Made by a program: the position numbers and the translations under genes. DNA of 40,300 nt from Deltaproteobacteria bacterium (GTDB taxonomy: Bacteria > Desulfobacterota > JADFXK01): positions 1 through 40,300 of the forward strand of contig JADFYC010000002.1 of NCBI GenBank assembly GCA_015233295.1, read 5' to 3'. The stretch's first letter is position 1, and each line of letters starts with the position of its first letter. The notes beneath the pieces are model-generated. The model was not told where the DNA came from. It saw only the letters and a list, made by a program, of their open reading frames with translations, and searched no databases. This document shows positions 25,471 to 34,614 of this stretch, one piece after another.

Positions 25471-27615
25471 TCAACGCAAAGGATTGCCCTGGGATAATAC
25501 TTCCAGAACTCGTGCGACTTCAATTTCTATTTTACCTAAGTATATATTGACTTTTTCCAGGTCGTCTTTTCTACCGAAGTCTTCCAATTGCCTGGCGCAA
25601 TCATTCAACGCCACGGCGCCAAGAGTAGCCGCCGAACCTTTCAGAGAATGAGCTGTTTTAGTTAACGCATTGATGTCATTACTAATCGACGCATCATTAA
25701 GTGCGGTTATCTTTTTTGGCAAATCGTCTTTAAAAAGTTCAAGCAATTCATCAAGGAAGTCCTTCTTGCGGCCAAATTTATCAGCCAGCCAGACCAAATC
25801 AAATACCGGTAATTCTTTATCAGACAAGTCTGGATGCCGGGTGGTGATTACGGTTTTCATATCCTTGGGACTAGTCAAATGGGGGGCGACTTGTTTAATG
25901 ACATGGACTAGCTCTTCGACATCAATCGGCTTGGTAATATATCCGTTCATCCCGGCCGCGAGAAAGGTTTCCCGATCTCCCTTCATGGCGTGAGCAGTTT
26001 GAGCGATTATGGGAATCCGGGGGTCGAATTTGTCGCCAGTGGAGTTTCTAATTAAAACAGTAGTTTCAATCCCATCCATCTCCGGCATGGATATGTCCAT
26101 CAGAATCAGATGGAATCGCTCCTTTTCCAATTGCTCTAAGACCTCTCGACCATTTTTCGCCACCGAAACGCTATGCCCCAGGCTCTCTAAAAACTCAGTC
26201 GCGAAGGTTTGATTCAATTCATTATCTTCAGCCAATAGAATCTTTAGGGGTTTCAATTGAACCTGGGTTACTCCTTTAGCAGTGACGACCGGGTGGTCAT
26301 GGCCGGGCGAAGCCAGGTCGAATTCGGCGGTGAAATAGAAGGTCGACCCAACGCCGGCAGCGCTTTTGACCCAGATGGAGCCATTCATCATCTCGACCAG
26401 TCTCTTCGATATAGTCAGTCCCAACCCCGTGCCGCCGAATTTTCTCGTGGTTGACGAGTCGGCTTGAGTAAAAGAATCAAAAATTACTTTCTGCTTATCA
26501 TCAATAATTCCGATGCCCGTATCTTGCACCGAAAAGAGCAGACGAATGGGGTCGGCTTGTATCGTTGATGGATCCTTGTCCCACTGTTTTTCTAAAGTCA
26601 CCCGGATCTCTATCTCCCCGGCCTGAGTGAATTTTATGGCGTTCCCGACTAAATTTGTAATTATCTGCCCTAATCTATCCGGGTCGCCGTAAAGCCGGAC
26701 CGGTATGTCGGGGTTGATCTCTAAATACAAAGCCAGGCCCTTATCTTTGGCGGCGAGAGATAGGTTACTGATGATTTGATCTAATACTTCATTAAGGACA
26801 AAATTTGTCAAGGCCAGCTCAAATTTTCCGGCTTCGATTTTAGAAAAATCCAAGATGTCGTTAATTAAAGTTAATAGGGCATCAGATGCGTTCTTAACAG
26901 CCAATAATTGATTCTTCTGTTTGGCGGACAATTCACTGTTAATGGCTAAACGGGTCATGCCCATGATCACGTTTAAAGGCGTCCGAATTTCATGACTCAT
27001 ATTGGCGACGAATTCGGACTTGGCCTGGTTGGCTGCCTCGGCCTTTTCTTTGGCCCGGATAAGCTCTTGTTCCATCCTCTTCCGTTCGGTAATATCCGTT
27101 ACTGTTCCGACGAAACCAATGACGGTTCCATCAACTTTTCTTTCTGGAATAGCTCGGCCAAGGACCCAGCTTATTTCGCCGGTCCGTCTTTTAAAACGCC
27201 ATTCATCCTCATAATACGAATCAAAAGCAACTGAGTTTTGCCATCCGGTGAATATTCTAGAGGCGTCATCAGGGTGTAAAGACCTGGCCCAACCGGTTCC
27301 CTTGGCCTCTTCTATTGATAACCCAGTGATATCACTCCATCGATCAGAGACAAAGACATAAGTGCCCTGCGCGTCGGTCCGGAAAATCCCGACCGGCGCA
27401 ATTTTAGCGATATTCTTAAATAAAGCCTCGCTTTGTTTTAGAGCGTCTTCTGCCCGTTTTAGGTTGGATATATCCCGAGCCGCGGCAAAAACGCCCAATA
27501 CTTGACCCGTTTCCTCCCAGTAAACACTGGCGTTATAAAGAACATGAAATATCTGTCCCGACCGGTGCTGGATGGCTAGAGGGTAATCTGTGACCCGGCC
27601 TTGCGAAAATACCAT
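25471..27615 (-). CDS. C-terminal part of frameshifted giant hybrid kinase (PAS-PAS-HisKA-HATPase-REC-HPt)
   Basis: This 714-residue frame starts inside a PAS domain at MVFSQGRVTDYPL and is the continuation of the upstream frame after a one-base shift near 27660-27664. It carries the rest of PAS10, a full PAS11 (~70-180), HisKA with MSHEIRTPLNVIMG, HATPase with GTGLGLTISKRL, a receiver (KILLAEDNELNQ, LMDISMPEMDG, YITKPID) and an HPt with TAHSLKGSAA. The ATG at 27615 is merely the first in frame; no ribosome site suggests independent translation. In this sequence the kinase core is therefore cut off from its sensor. Reading T6 instead of T5 on the coding strand restores one protein of about 2,260 residues. 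Confidence 0.85.
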   Translation of the reverse strand: MVFSQGRVTDYPLAIQHRSGQIFHVLYNASVYWEETGQVLGVFAAARDISNLKRAEDALKQSEALFKNIAKIAPVGIFRTDAQGTYVFVSDRWSDITGLSIEEAKGTGWARSLHPDDASRIFTGWQNSVAFDSYYEDEWRFKRRTGEISWVLGRAIPERKVDGTVIGFVGTVTDITERKRMEQELIRAKEKAEAANQAKSEFVANMSHEIRTPLNVIMGMTRLAINSELSAKQKNQLLAVKNASDALLTLINDILDFSKIEAGKFELALTNFVLNEVLDQIISNLSLAAKDKGLALYLEINPDIPVRLYGDPDRLGQIITNLVGNAIKFTQAGEIEIRVTLEKQWDKDPSTIQADPIRLLFSVQDTGIGIIDDKQKVIFDSFTQADSSTTRKFGGTGLGLTISKRLVEMMNGSIWVKSAAGVGSTFYFTAEFDLASPGHDHPVVTAKGVTQVQLKPLKILLAEDNELNQTFATEFLESLGHSVSVAKNGREVLEQLEKERFHLILMDISMPEMDGIETTVLIRNSTGDKFDPRIPIIAQTAHAMKGDRETFLAAGMNGYITKPIDVEELVHVIKQVAPHLTSPKDMKTVITTRHPDLSDKELPVFDLVWLADKFGRKKDFLDELLELFKDDLPKKITALNDASISNDINALTKTAHSLKGSAATLGAVALNDCARQLEDFGRKDDLEKVNIYLGKIEIEVARVLEVLSQGNPLR

Positions 27616-30600
27616 CTTATAGCCGTCCTTAGCCTTATCCGGTTCGGTAAAATAGTCGGAAAAACACTGCCTATGAGATATTCTCTGGATACCCCCGTGA
27701 CCATTTCGGTGGCCCGATTAACATCGGTGATCTTACCCTCGGGGCTGATCGTGACCAGCGGATCAAGGCTGGCTTCAATCAGGCTACGGTTATAGGAGAA
27801 TGATTTTTTAACTTTTTCTTCAGCCAATTTGCGATCCGTAATATCGTGAAAAATTTCCAGCTTGGAGATGGCGCCATCTTCATTGAAAAACGGGGTATCG
27901 AATAACTCATAGATTCGTCCGGTCTTAGGCAACTGGAATTCCCATAAGACCGACTTGCCGGCAAAGACCTCGTCATTTTTGCACCACGGGCATGACAATG
28001 TTCGCTCGTATAAGTATTCATAGCACTTTCGTCCGTTAACCGGACCAAAATCCTTTTCAATGGAGGGGTTGATGTATTCGACCTGGTGTTGCTGGTTTAC
28101 GATGTAAATACCATTAGGCATGGAATCCAGGATACCGCGTAATCTATTACGTTCTACCTGGAGAGAAGCTTCCGCCTTTTTGCGGGCGGTAATATCAAGG
28201 TGAGTACCGGTAGCCCGAAAGGCTTCGCCGGCGGCATCGCGTTCCACAACTTTCCCCTTGCCCAAGACCCAGACCCAGTCACCTGATTTTGATTTTAGCC
28301 TGTGCTCAGCTTCATAAAAAGGTGTTCGGCCTGATTGATGTTCCTGCCACCTGGCCATCACCCGATCAATATCTTCAGGGTGTAATAGGTTGATCCAGCT
28401 ATTGAACTCCGGCTCAACTTCATCGAGTCCATATCCCAGCATAGCCGCCCAACGTTCATTAAATATACACCGGCCGGTCTGGATGTTCCAATCCCACAGG
28501 CCCAGGTCACCGCCTTGCAAGGCCAGTTCCAGCCGTTCTTCGTTTCTACGGATGACATTCTCGGCCAGCTTGCGGTCGGAAATATCGTATCCCAGTCCGA
28601 TCAACCCAACGATCGTGCCGGATTCATCTTTAACCGGAACTTTGCGTGTCGACACCACCAATCTCTTTTTCCCATCAATCATTTCCTCTTCAACTTCAAG
28701 ATCAGGTACCGCACCAGACAAGATGCGTTGATCGTCGGAATGATACTTCTCCGCCAGGTTTGGGGGAAAAAAATCATAGTCGGTTTTACCGGGGACGTCA
28801 TCAGGACTTATATTGACTGCGTCACAGAAGACCCGATTAGCCGTGATATAGGTGGATCGATGGTCTTTAAAAAAGGCAAAGCCGGGTAAACAATCCATGA
28901 GGATGTTGAACTCCCGGTATCGCCGGCGTTCCCACTCCTCGGCCTGCTTGCGAACCGTGATGTCTTCCGCTACGCCGGCTCGCCGGATTATTTGACCGGC
29001 CTGGTCTTTTATCGGGAAGGTTCTCGCCCGAATCCATCTGATCGTTCCATCGGGACGAACAATCCGATATTCTTCATCAAAAATTTCCTGTCTCAATATT
29101 TCTTCATGTCCCAGGTGGGCCGCGATTCTGGCTCTATCTTCATGATAAATAGCGTTGACGAATGATAAGGGATTTTCATATAAGCTTTGGCAGGACCGGC
29201 CCCAAATTCTTTCATAGGCGGGACTGATGTATAAGACTTCTCGAGTGGTTCTGAGCCAGAAGACTTCATCGGCGTTTTCAGCCAACTGCCTAAATTTCTC
29301 CTCACTCTGCTTCAACAGAGTTTCCGTTTGTTTTCGGCCGGTAATATCAGTGGCTATTCCGCAGACGGCGTAAGGTTTCCCCTCCGAGTTGAGCAAAGGG
29401 AACTTATTGGAAATGTATGCCCGGACCTGGCCGGCCGTGGGGATTATTTCTTCTAATTCCATATGAACATTGTTGCGGAGAACCAGTTGATCTTGTTGTC
29501 TAAGGGTTGCAGCCAACTCCGGCGGGAAAAGATCAAAATCAGTTTTGCCTTCTATATTTTTCTGGGGTATCTGAAAGATGTTCTCAAATTGGCGGTTGAC
29601 TAAAATATATCTCCCTTCTAAGTCTTTGATGAATATTACGTTAGGTGAATTGTCCAGCACGGCCCGCAGGAGTTGTTCTTTTTCCTGAAGGGCCACAGCC
29701 GCCTGTTTCTGATCGCTGATATCTCGGGCCACACCCACAAAACCGATGTACAGCCCTTGCTCGTCTTTTAGCAGAGTCGAGGTCATCCAGGTGGGAAAAA
29801 TTGTTCCATCCTTTTTGCGATGGCCCACTTCACATTGATGAAAATTGTTTTTCATGGCCTGATCGCCAAATGGAATAACATCGCGGCAGATTTGTTTCTC
29901 GGTATGGAACATAATTAAACTCTGTCCCAAACACTCTTCCTTGGAAAACTGGTGCATTTTAGCCCAGGCCGAATTGAGGTACAGGACTTGTCCTTCGGTG
30001 TCGACTACGACCAGGCCGTCTATGGCGCTTTCCACGGCATGTTCGAGCAGACGTAATGATTTCTCGGCCTGCTTTCGTTTGGTGATATCATCGACTACCC
30101 CAAAAGAGCCGACGAAAAAGCCCAGGTCGTCATAAAGGGTCGAAGCTGAAATACGAGTATAAATTACCTGGCCATCTCTTCTAATCAATTCCACTTCATA
30201 CTGTTCGCCGATGCCCTGTTTCCGGCGCTCCAGTCGTTCTTTTAAAAAGTCATGATATTTTTCCGGGACATAGGATAATAACGGTTTCCCCTTGAGATCA
30301 TCAACGGGATAGTCCAGGATTTCAGCCATCCTGGGATTTGTAAAAGTGATTAACCCCTTATCGTCGATGGCAATAATCCCTTCCCAGGCTTGTTCGACTA
30401 AGCGGCGATACCTCTCTTCACTCCGGCGCAGCAAATCCTCCGCCTGTCGGCGATCCGTGATATTGATCCCTAAATTCATGATCATCGGGGCGCCGTCAGT
30501 GTCCATAAAAGGATATTCATGAACCTGATAAATCTGATTATCCGGACCGGCATATTCCCATGCCACCGATTCATGGGTTTCAAATACACCAGACGTCGGG

Positions 30601-32255
30601 CAGTCTCGGCAGGTGGTGGAACTTTGCCTAAACACCTCATGACAAAGCTTATGTTCAGGATCGCCGAATGCTTCCTTAAAGTAATTATTGCTAAATTGAA
30701 TGGTGAAATCCGGCGCCACAAGACAGACATACCCTGGTAAGTTATTTAAAATTGAGGACAGCCTATTTCTTTCGACTTCCAGGGCGTATTCCAGCCTTTT
30801 TGCCTCCGAGATATCTTCAACTACGCCTATCGCGCCAGAAAAGTCGCCTTCAGACGATTGTAACCTCTTGTGCCGGGCCCTGATCATGATATCCTTACCA
30901 CCGCAAACAGTGTGGTAGCCCCCTTCAAAAAAACCTGAACCAGTTATCAAGGCGTCTTCGATGGCCCCGCGGGCCGGACCTCCGGGCATGGATTTGATCA
31001 TATTAAAACCGATCAATTTATCTTTCGGCGCCCCGGTAATATGGCAGAACTGTTCATTACATTCGGTTATGACGCTGTCTTGATCAAAATGGATTATGCC
31101 TAAAGGGGATTGCTCGAAAATCATCTTGTATATTTGTTCCCTCTCATGGAGTTTATCGTCCGCCTGCCGCCGGGCAGCTTCCTTTTCAGCCAGGGATATG
31201 ACCATTTCGTGAAATAGGCGGATAAGATGCCCCAGTTCATCACCTGACGAAGGTAACTCCACCCGAACGTTTTGATCACCTTGTTTTATCCGTTCCATGG
31301 CGCCGCCGAGCGTCTTGATTCGATTAATGATCCCATACTTCCCTAGAAACCAGGCAATCACCACGGCCAACAATAAAGACAGCGCCAAAAGAATAACGTT
31401 CAGGATAAGTGTCGATCTCCCCCCGGCTAATACTTGAGCCTTGGGGTAACCAACTCGCAGATAGAGATATGGTGAGGCCTTCTCGGTTAAGCGCAATTGT
31501 TTGAAGGCATGGATGCGCACAATGTTATCCCATCCGGGTTCGGTAAATGTTCCTTCGGGCTGAGAGCCGGACATCCACCTGAACACGCGCGGCAAAACCG
31601 GCCCACCGACCTTTTTTTCCGGATCAGGTTTCCGATATAAAATTATACCGTTATGGTCAGCCAGGGTGATACTGGAGCCTTCCGGCAGCCTCAACATACT
31701 AAAGAAACGATCAAAATTACTTAAATCCAGCGACGCGACGACCACGCCCAGTAATTGTTTTCTTTCATCAAAAATTGGGTAGGAAAAATCCAGCGTTGGA
31801 GAGTTTGCCGTGGTCTTAATGTCGTATTCTCCCACTGAGAAATTCCGGCTGGTTACGGTATCTTTAAAATACTTTTGATCGGCCACCGAAGCCGGGGGAT
31901 GGGGGATGGCGGAGGCAAAAACCTGACCGTTTAGATCAACAGCAACAATATTTGCAAATAGGGTGTTTCGGGTGAGTAACTCGACGAATATTTTGTTGCA
32001 GGCGGCTCCGTTACGTTCCCGGACTGCCGGTAACTCGGCTAACGCACTAAGGAACTGTCGAGAACCGGCCTCGAACGTTTCTTGATAGGCCACCATTGTC
32101 TGCGCCATCCTGAGGACATTGAGCGCGCCTCTGGCCACCGCCTCATCTAAATTCCTCAAGCCACTGTAGACCATAATCCCCAGGGCGGGAACCACACATA
32201 GGAAGGCCAGTATGATCAAGCTAGTGCGAATCGACCAGGACCAAAGAATTTTCAT
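27576..32255 (-). CDS. N-terminal part of giant sensor kinase (Cache-HAMP-PAS x9-10), ends in a frameshift
   Basis: The 1,559-residue frame begins MKILWSWSIRTSL with a membrane helix (~12-32), a periplasmic double-Cache-like sensor (~35-280), a second helix (~281-305), HAMP (~305-360), then nine complete PAS domains of ~120 residues each (~370-1485) linked by coiled segments such as DITDRKLAE. The tenth PAS is normal to EYLIGS, then becomes out-of-family sequence (VFPTILPNRIRL) until the stop. The neighbouring frame resumes FSDYFTEPDKAKDGYKMVFS, which is proper PAS sequence. A single missing base in the A5 run at 27660-27664 explains this. PAS2 and PAS9 carry a C-x10-C-x2-C motif. The intact protein would be a membrane phosphorelay sensor probably paired with the cyclase regulator below it. 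Confidence 0.88.
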   Translation of the reverse strand: MKILWSWSIRTSLIILAFLCVVPALGIMVYSGLRNLDEAVARGALNVLRMAQTMVAYQETFEAGSRQFLSALAELPAVRERNGAACNKIFVELLTRNTLFANIVAVDLNGQVFASAIPHPPASVADQKYFKDTVTSRNFSVGEYDIKTTANSPTLDFSYPIFDERKQLLGVVVASLDLSNFDRFFSMLRLPEGSSITLADHNGIILYRKPDPEKKVGGPVLPRVFRWMSGSQPEGTFTEPGWDNIVRIHAFKQLRLTEKASPYLYLRVGYPKAQVLAGGRSTLILNVILLALSLLLAVVIAWFLGKYGIINRIKTLGGAMERIKQGDQNVRVELPSSGDELGHLIRLFHEMVISLAEKEAARRQADDKLHEREQIYKMIFEQSPLGIIHFDQDSVITECNEQFCHITGAPKDKLIGFNMIKSMPGGPARGAIEDALITGSGFFEGGYHTVCGGKDIMIRARHKRLQSSEGDFSGAIGVVEDISEAKRLEYALEVERNRLSSILNNLPGYVCLVAPDFTIQFSNNYFKEAFGDPEHKLCHEVFRQSSTTCRDCPTSGVFETHESVAWEYAGPDNQIYQVHEYPFMDTDGAPMIMNLGINITDRRQAEDLLRRSEERYRRLVEQAWEGIIAIDDKGLITFTNPRMAEILDYPVDDLKGKPLLSYVPEKYHDFLKERLERRKQGIGEQYEVELIRRDGQVIYTRISASTLYDDLGFFVGSFGVVDDITKRKQAEKSLRLLEHAVESAIDGLVVVDTEGQVLYLNSAWAKMHQFSKEECLGQSLIMFHTEKQICRDVIPFGDQAMKNNFHQCEVGHRKKDGTIFPTWMTSTLLKDEQGLYIGFVGVARDISDQKQAAVALQEKEQLLRAVLDNSPNVIFIKDLEGRYILVNRQFENIFQIPQKNIEGKTDFDLFPPELAATLRQQDQLVLRNNVHMELEEIIPTAGQVRAYISNKFPLLNSEGKPYAVCGIATDITGRKQTETLLKQSEEKFRQLAENADEVFWLRTTREVLYISPAYERIWGRSCQSLYENPLSFVNAIYHEDRARIAAHLGHEEILRQEIFDEEYRIVRPDGTIRWIRARTFPIKDQAGQIIRRAGVAEDITVRKQAEEWERRRYREFNILMDCLPGFAFFKDHRSTYITANRVFCDAVNISPDDVPGKTDYDFFPPNLAEKYHSDDQRILSGAVPDLEVEEEMIDGKKRLVVSTRKVPVKDESGTIVGLIGLGYDISDRKLAENVIRRNEERLELALQGGDLGLWDWNIQTGRCIFNERWAAMLGYGLDEVEPEFNSWINLLHPEDIDRVMARWQEHQSGRTPFYEAEHRLKSKSGDWVWVLGKGKVVERDAAGEAFRATGTHLDITARKKAEASLQVERNRLRGILDSMPNGIYIVNQQHQVEYINPSIEKDFGPVNGRKCYEYLYERTLSCPWCKNDEVFAGKSVLWEFQLPKTGRIYELFDTPFFNEDGAISKLEIFHDITDRKLAEEKVKKSFSYNRSLIEASLDPLVTISPEGKITDVNRATEMVTGVSREYLIGSVFPTILPNRIRLRTAIRWYFRKAGSQITL
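27660..27664 (-). other. Frameshift site in homopolymer (A5, T5 on the coding strand)
   Basis: Coding strand reads AGTGTTTTTCCGAC. One more T would give GTT TTT TCC GAC (V-F-S-D) and rejoin the two PAS halves without loss. This may be a sequencing or assembly indel, or a true mutation. Confidence 0.8.
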
Positions 32256-32615
32256 TTTTCATACCACTCGGTTGTTTTCAATGGTTAATTACGGCCGGTT
32301 GAAGCTTCATTCACATAAGCTAGACGATTGTACCTTATATCACATGATGCCGGAGCCAAACAATAGATTTTGACTCGCCTCCCCCGGCAAACGCATAAAA
32401 TAATTTACAGCTACTAAACTCATCGTCTTACAAGAATGGTTAAATGGTATTTAAGGAGGAAAAATAATGAAAAAAATGAGTCGTCAAAGGATTTCGTGGG
32501 CCGGGTGATGCAGCACATAGCGGGAGATGTGGTGGAATGATTAAGACATCAGTGTTTCGGAGAAGTGATCGCACGAGACGGGGGAGCCTAAAAAAGGGGT
32601 TGGGGAAGTAACTAA
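32256..32615. other. 360-base gap between giant kinase and ModE-like gene
   Basis: It contains a strong ribosome site (AAGGAGG, 32453-32459) and three overlapping mini-ORFs (separate entry). The remainder, 32256-32450, shows no gene or clear repeat. Confidence 0.4.
32467..32611 (+). pseudogene. Three overlapping mini-ORFs behind a strong ribosome site; possible broken small gene
   Basis: After AAGGAGGAAAAATA comes an ATG at 32467 and 13 codons (MKKMSRQRISWAG, stop 32506-32508). ATG 32508 overlaps that stop and gives ten codons (MQHIAGDVVE). ATG 32537 overlaps the next stop and gives 24 codons (MIKTSVFRRSDRTRRGSLKK...). The second frame reads back beyond its ATG as KDFVGRVMQHIAGDVVE, which looks like real protein, so one small gene of about 48 codons broken by two frameshifts is as likely as three coupled peptides. 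I do not recognise the product. Confidence 0.35.
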
Positions 32616-32957
32616 TTATACGCCGGGGAAAGGGTGGTCGCCGAAGATTTCTTGATAAACAGCATCGTCTGCAGCCTGGCAGCGGTCTCTCAGGTCACTA
32701 TATTTCTTGAGCAGTTCCTCACCTTCCGGGGTCAGTTGACTACCGCGGCCGGATTCAGTCATGACCAATGAGAAACCCAAACGCTCCTCAGTCAGCTTGA
32801 TCCGACTCCACAAGCCCCGGTAAGACATACCCAACTGCTGGGCCGCCTTATTCATTGAGCCCAGCTCCCGAATGAGTTCCAGGATCCGGAAACGGCCGGG
32901 GCCAAAAACATGCTCGTTCTCGTCATTTTCCAGGCGGTAGGTGGATCTGAGGTGCAT
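32616..32957 (-). CDS. ModE-like N-terminal winged-helix regulator, no molybdate-binding domain
   Basis: This 113-residue protein matches the DNA-binding half of ModE and the LysR-type winged helix. It has FRILELIRELGSMNKAAQQL, then MSYRGLWSRIKLTEERLG, then GRGSQLTPEGEELLKKY (usually GGGxxLTxxG in ModE). Full ModE adds two TOBE/Mop domains (~260 residues total) that bind molybdate; none is present, so any metal sensing would need another partner. Stand-alone ModE-N proteins of ~110 residues are common in Desulfobacterota and methanogens. The start ATG lacks a strong ribosome site. Targets are unknown; molybdenum or tungsten uptake or cofactor genes such as the moeA in this window are guesses. 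Confidence 0.85.
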   Translation of the reverse strand: MHLRSTYRLENDENEHVFGPGRFRILELIRELGSMNKAAQQLGMSYRGLWSRIKLTEERLGFSLVMTESGRGSQLTPEGEELLKKYSDLRDRCQAADDAVYQEIFGDHPFPGV

Positions 32958-33515
32958 GGTCTCGCCAGAGTGTTACGGGTTTCGTGTTGCGGGTCAATGT
33001 CGTTGATCTAAGGTGTTGCGTTCATTGTGGGTCACACCCTCAGCGAAGCACCACCCTGGATAAAATACATACCATACCTTGAGTCTTTAGTCAATCATTA
33101 GCGAAGGTGATTCGCCTCCGACTCAGAACCGGGATCCGATTAAGTTATACCGTCACCAAGTGCACTGCAGGGTATGGCCTGACGACTAAATCTCCTTCGA
33201 CTTTTACAAAGTTCTATTTTGCCATAAATTGCCCTTTTTTGTTGCGACCGTCGGGGTGGTCGTGTAGAAGAAGACTAGAATATGCCGACTCAGCGATGAT
33301 TAATAAGGAAAAGCCGGTCGGTTTTTGCGCTGGAGGAGACGGCAGCCCAACAGTCTAGGCACCGCGTGGTTTGAAAATCAAGAACAGGCTTTGCCAAGGA
33401 ATATCTGCTTGAATTTGTGTCGGGACGATTCCAACTCGAAACACATAGCCCTCAACCGGAACCTGATCCGACCTTAATGACTAGATCGGATATACGACCT
33501 TCCTGGAGTCCATTT
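32958..33515. other. 558-base gap; one heptamer array, no convincing gene
   Basis: An 83-codon frame at 33107-33358 has an odd composition and no motif. A frame extends the next gene upstream to 33417, but the sequence before the ATG at 33516 lacks protein-like features and that ATG has its own ribosome site. Confidence 0.4.
32972..32999 (+). repeat. Heptamer array H
   Basis: Units GTTACGG, GTTTCGT, GTTGCGG, GTCAATG in phase, about 15 bases upstream of the ModE-like start. Confidence 0.55.
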
Positions 33516-34553
33516 ATGACCAAGAAGAAGAAAAAGTCCGCCGGCAAGAAAAAGAAATCGGCCAAGACCCGGACCTCGAACGCACAGGGACGAACCTGGG
33601 CCGCTTCCGGGTCAGAATTCGATTCCCTCATGGAATTGGTAGGCCGGCCGATGATGGACCATCCCGACCTACCCGAAGGTTTCCAGGAGGTGGGTCTGAT
33701 GGAGGCCATGACGGAGTTCGGTAAGCCGATCATGGACCTGATTGACCCCAACGACCGGAAGGGGATGAAGAAACTTTTTGAGGTTGCTACGGCCATCTGG
33801 ACGTATACTATTCTAATCGAAGACCCAGATGAAGATGAGGATGAGTTGGACGCTGGTGTGCTGGATCCCGAGCCGGTCATCAAGATTATCAAGAAACAAT
33901 TGAAGCTTGACCAAAACCAGGCAACTGAATTGTTCTACATGATGCTCGAGCGCAAGGAATACCTTTTCCCCTCAGATATCCAACCCGAGTCTGGGTTGGC
34001 CTTGTTTCTCAGAAATGAAGGCCCAAGTGCTATAACGGAGTTTGACTATTCCAGAATAGAAATACTGGACATCCCGGCCGCGCCGCCGGTTCCAGATGCC
34101 AATCTGGCGTCGATGATGAATCAGATGGACCAGTACATTTACGACCAGGCCGAGTATGATGACTGGGAGTCTGACTTCTTCTACATGGAAAAGGAATGTA
34201 CCGGCATCTTTTCCAGTTGGATTGAAGAAATCGGCCTTCCCGAATTCTATGAAGAATTTGCTTTTTACGCGCAGATGTTCATAGAATTTGTATACCAACA
34301 CGAACATCCTGAGGTGGTTGTTTTGAAATCCGTTTCTCCGGTCAATCTGGAGGAATTCTTGTTTAATTATGTGTTGCGGAAGGTCATGATCGAACCCGAT
34401 GAATATGTCAACATCCCGCCGGCCCTGAAGCTGTTCTACCGCTTCTTATACGAGAAAGGTTACCTGGATGAGAACCAATCCAATTCCATAATCAAGCACA
34501 TAGGCGATTTGGAACCTGGGTTCATTGACGCCCTGAGAAAAAAATTCGGTTGA
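33516..34553 (+). CDS. Unknown acidic cytoplasmic protein with Lys-rich N-terminal tail
   Basis: I do not recognise this 345-residue protein. The ATG at 33516 is chosen because CTGGAG precedes it and the product then begins MTKKKKKSAGKKKKSAK, a strongly basic tail. The rest is acidic and helical, with an Asp/Glu cluster (EDPDEDEDELD, ~105-115) and many Tyr/Phe/Glu residues (DDWESDFFYMEKE, EFYEEFAFYAQMFIEF). There is no signal peptide, membrane helix, metal-binding cluster or catalytic motif. A basic tail on an acidic body suggests nucleic-acid or ribosome contact, but that is speculation. It is followed after 61 bases by the TPR membrane protein on the same strand. Confidence 0.75.
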   Translation: MTKKKKKSAGKKKKSAKTRTSNAQGRTWAASGSEFDSLMELVGRPMMDHPDLPEGFQEVGLMEAMTEFGKPIMDLIDPNDRKGMKKLFEVATAIWTYTILIEDPDEDEDELDAGVLDPEPVIKIIKKQLKLDQNQATELFYMMLERKEYLFPSDIQPESGLALFLRNEGPSAITEFDYSRIEILDIPAAPPVPDANLASMMNQMDQYIYDQAEYDDWESDFFYMEKECTGIFSSWIEEIGLPEFYEEFAFYAQMFIEFVYQHEHPEVVVLKSVSPVNLEEFLFNYVLRKVMIEPDEYVNIPPALKLFYRFLYEKGYLDENQSNSIIKHIGDLEPGFIDALRKKFG

Positions 34554-34614
34554 GGCTTACCACACCTGGCTGTTATGCCTCGAAACTCTTGTCTCGGACC
34601 AGATCGGAGAGCAC

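Noticed and set aside
33107..33358. 83-codon ORF
   Set aside because: Composition unlike protein, no homology impression and no ribosome site; likely chance.
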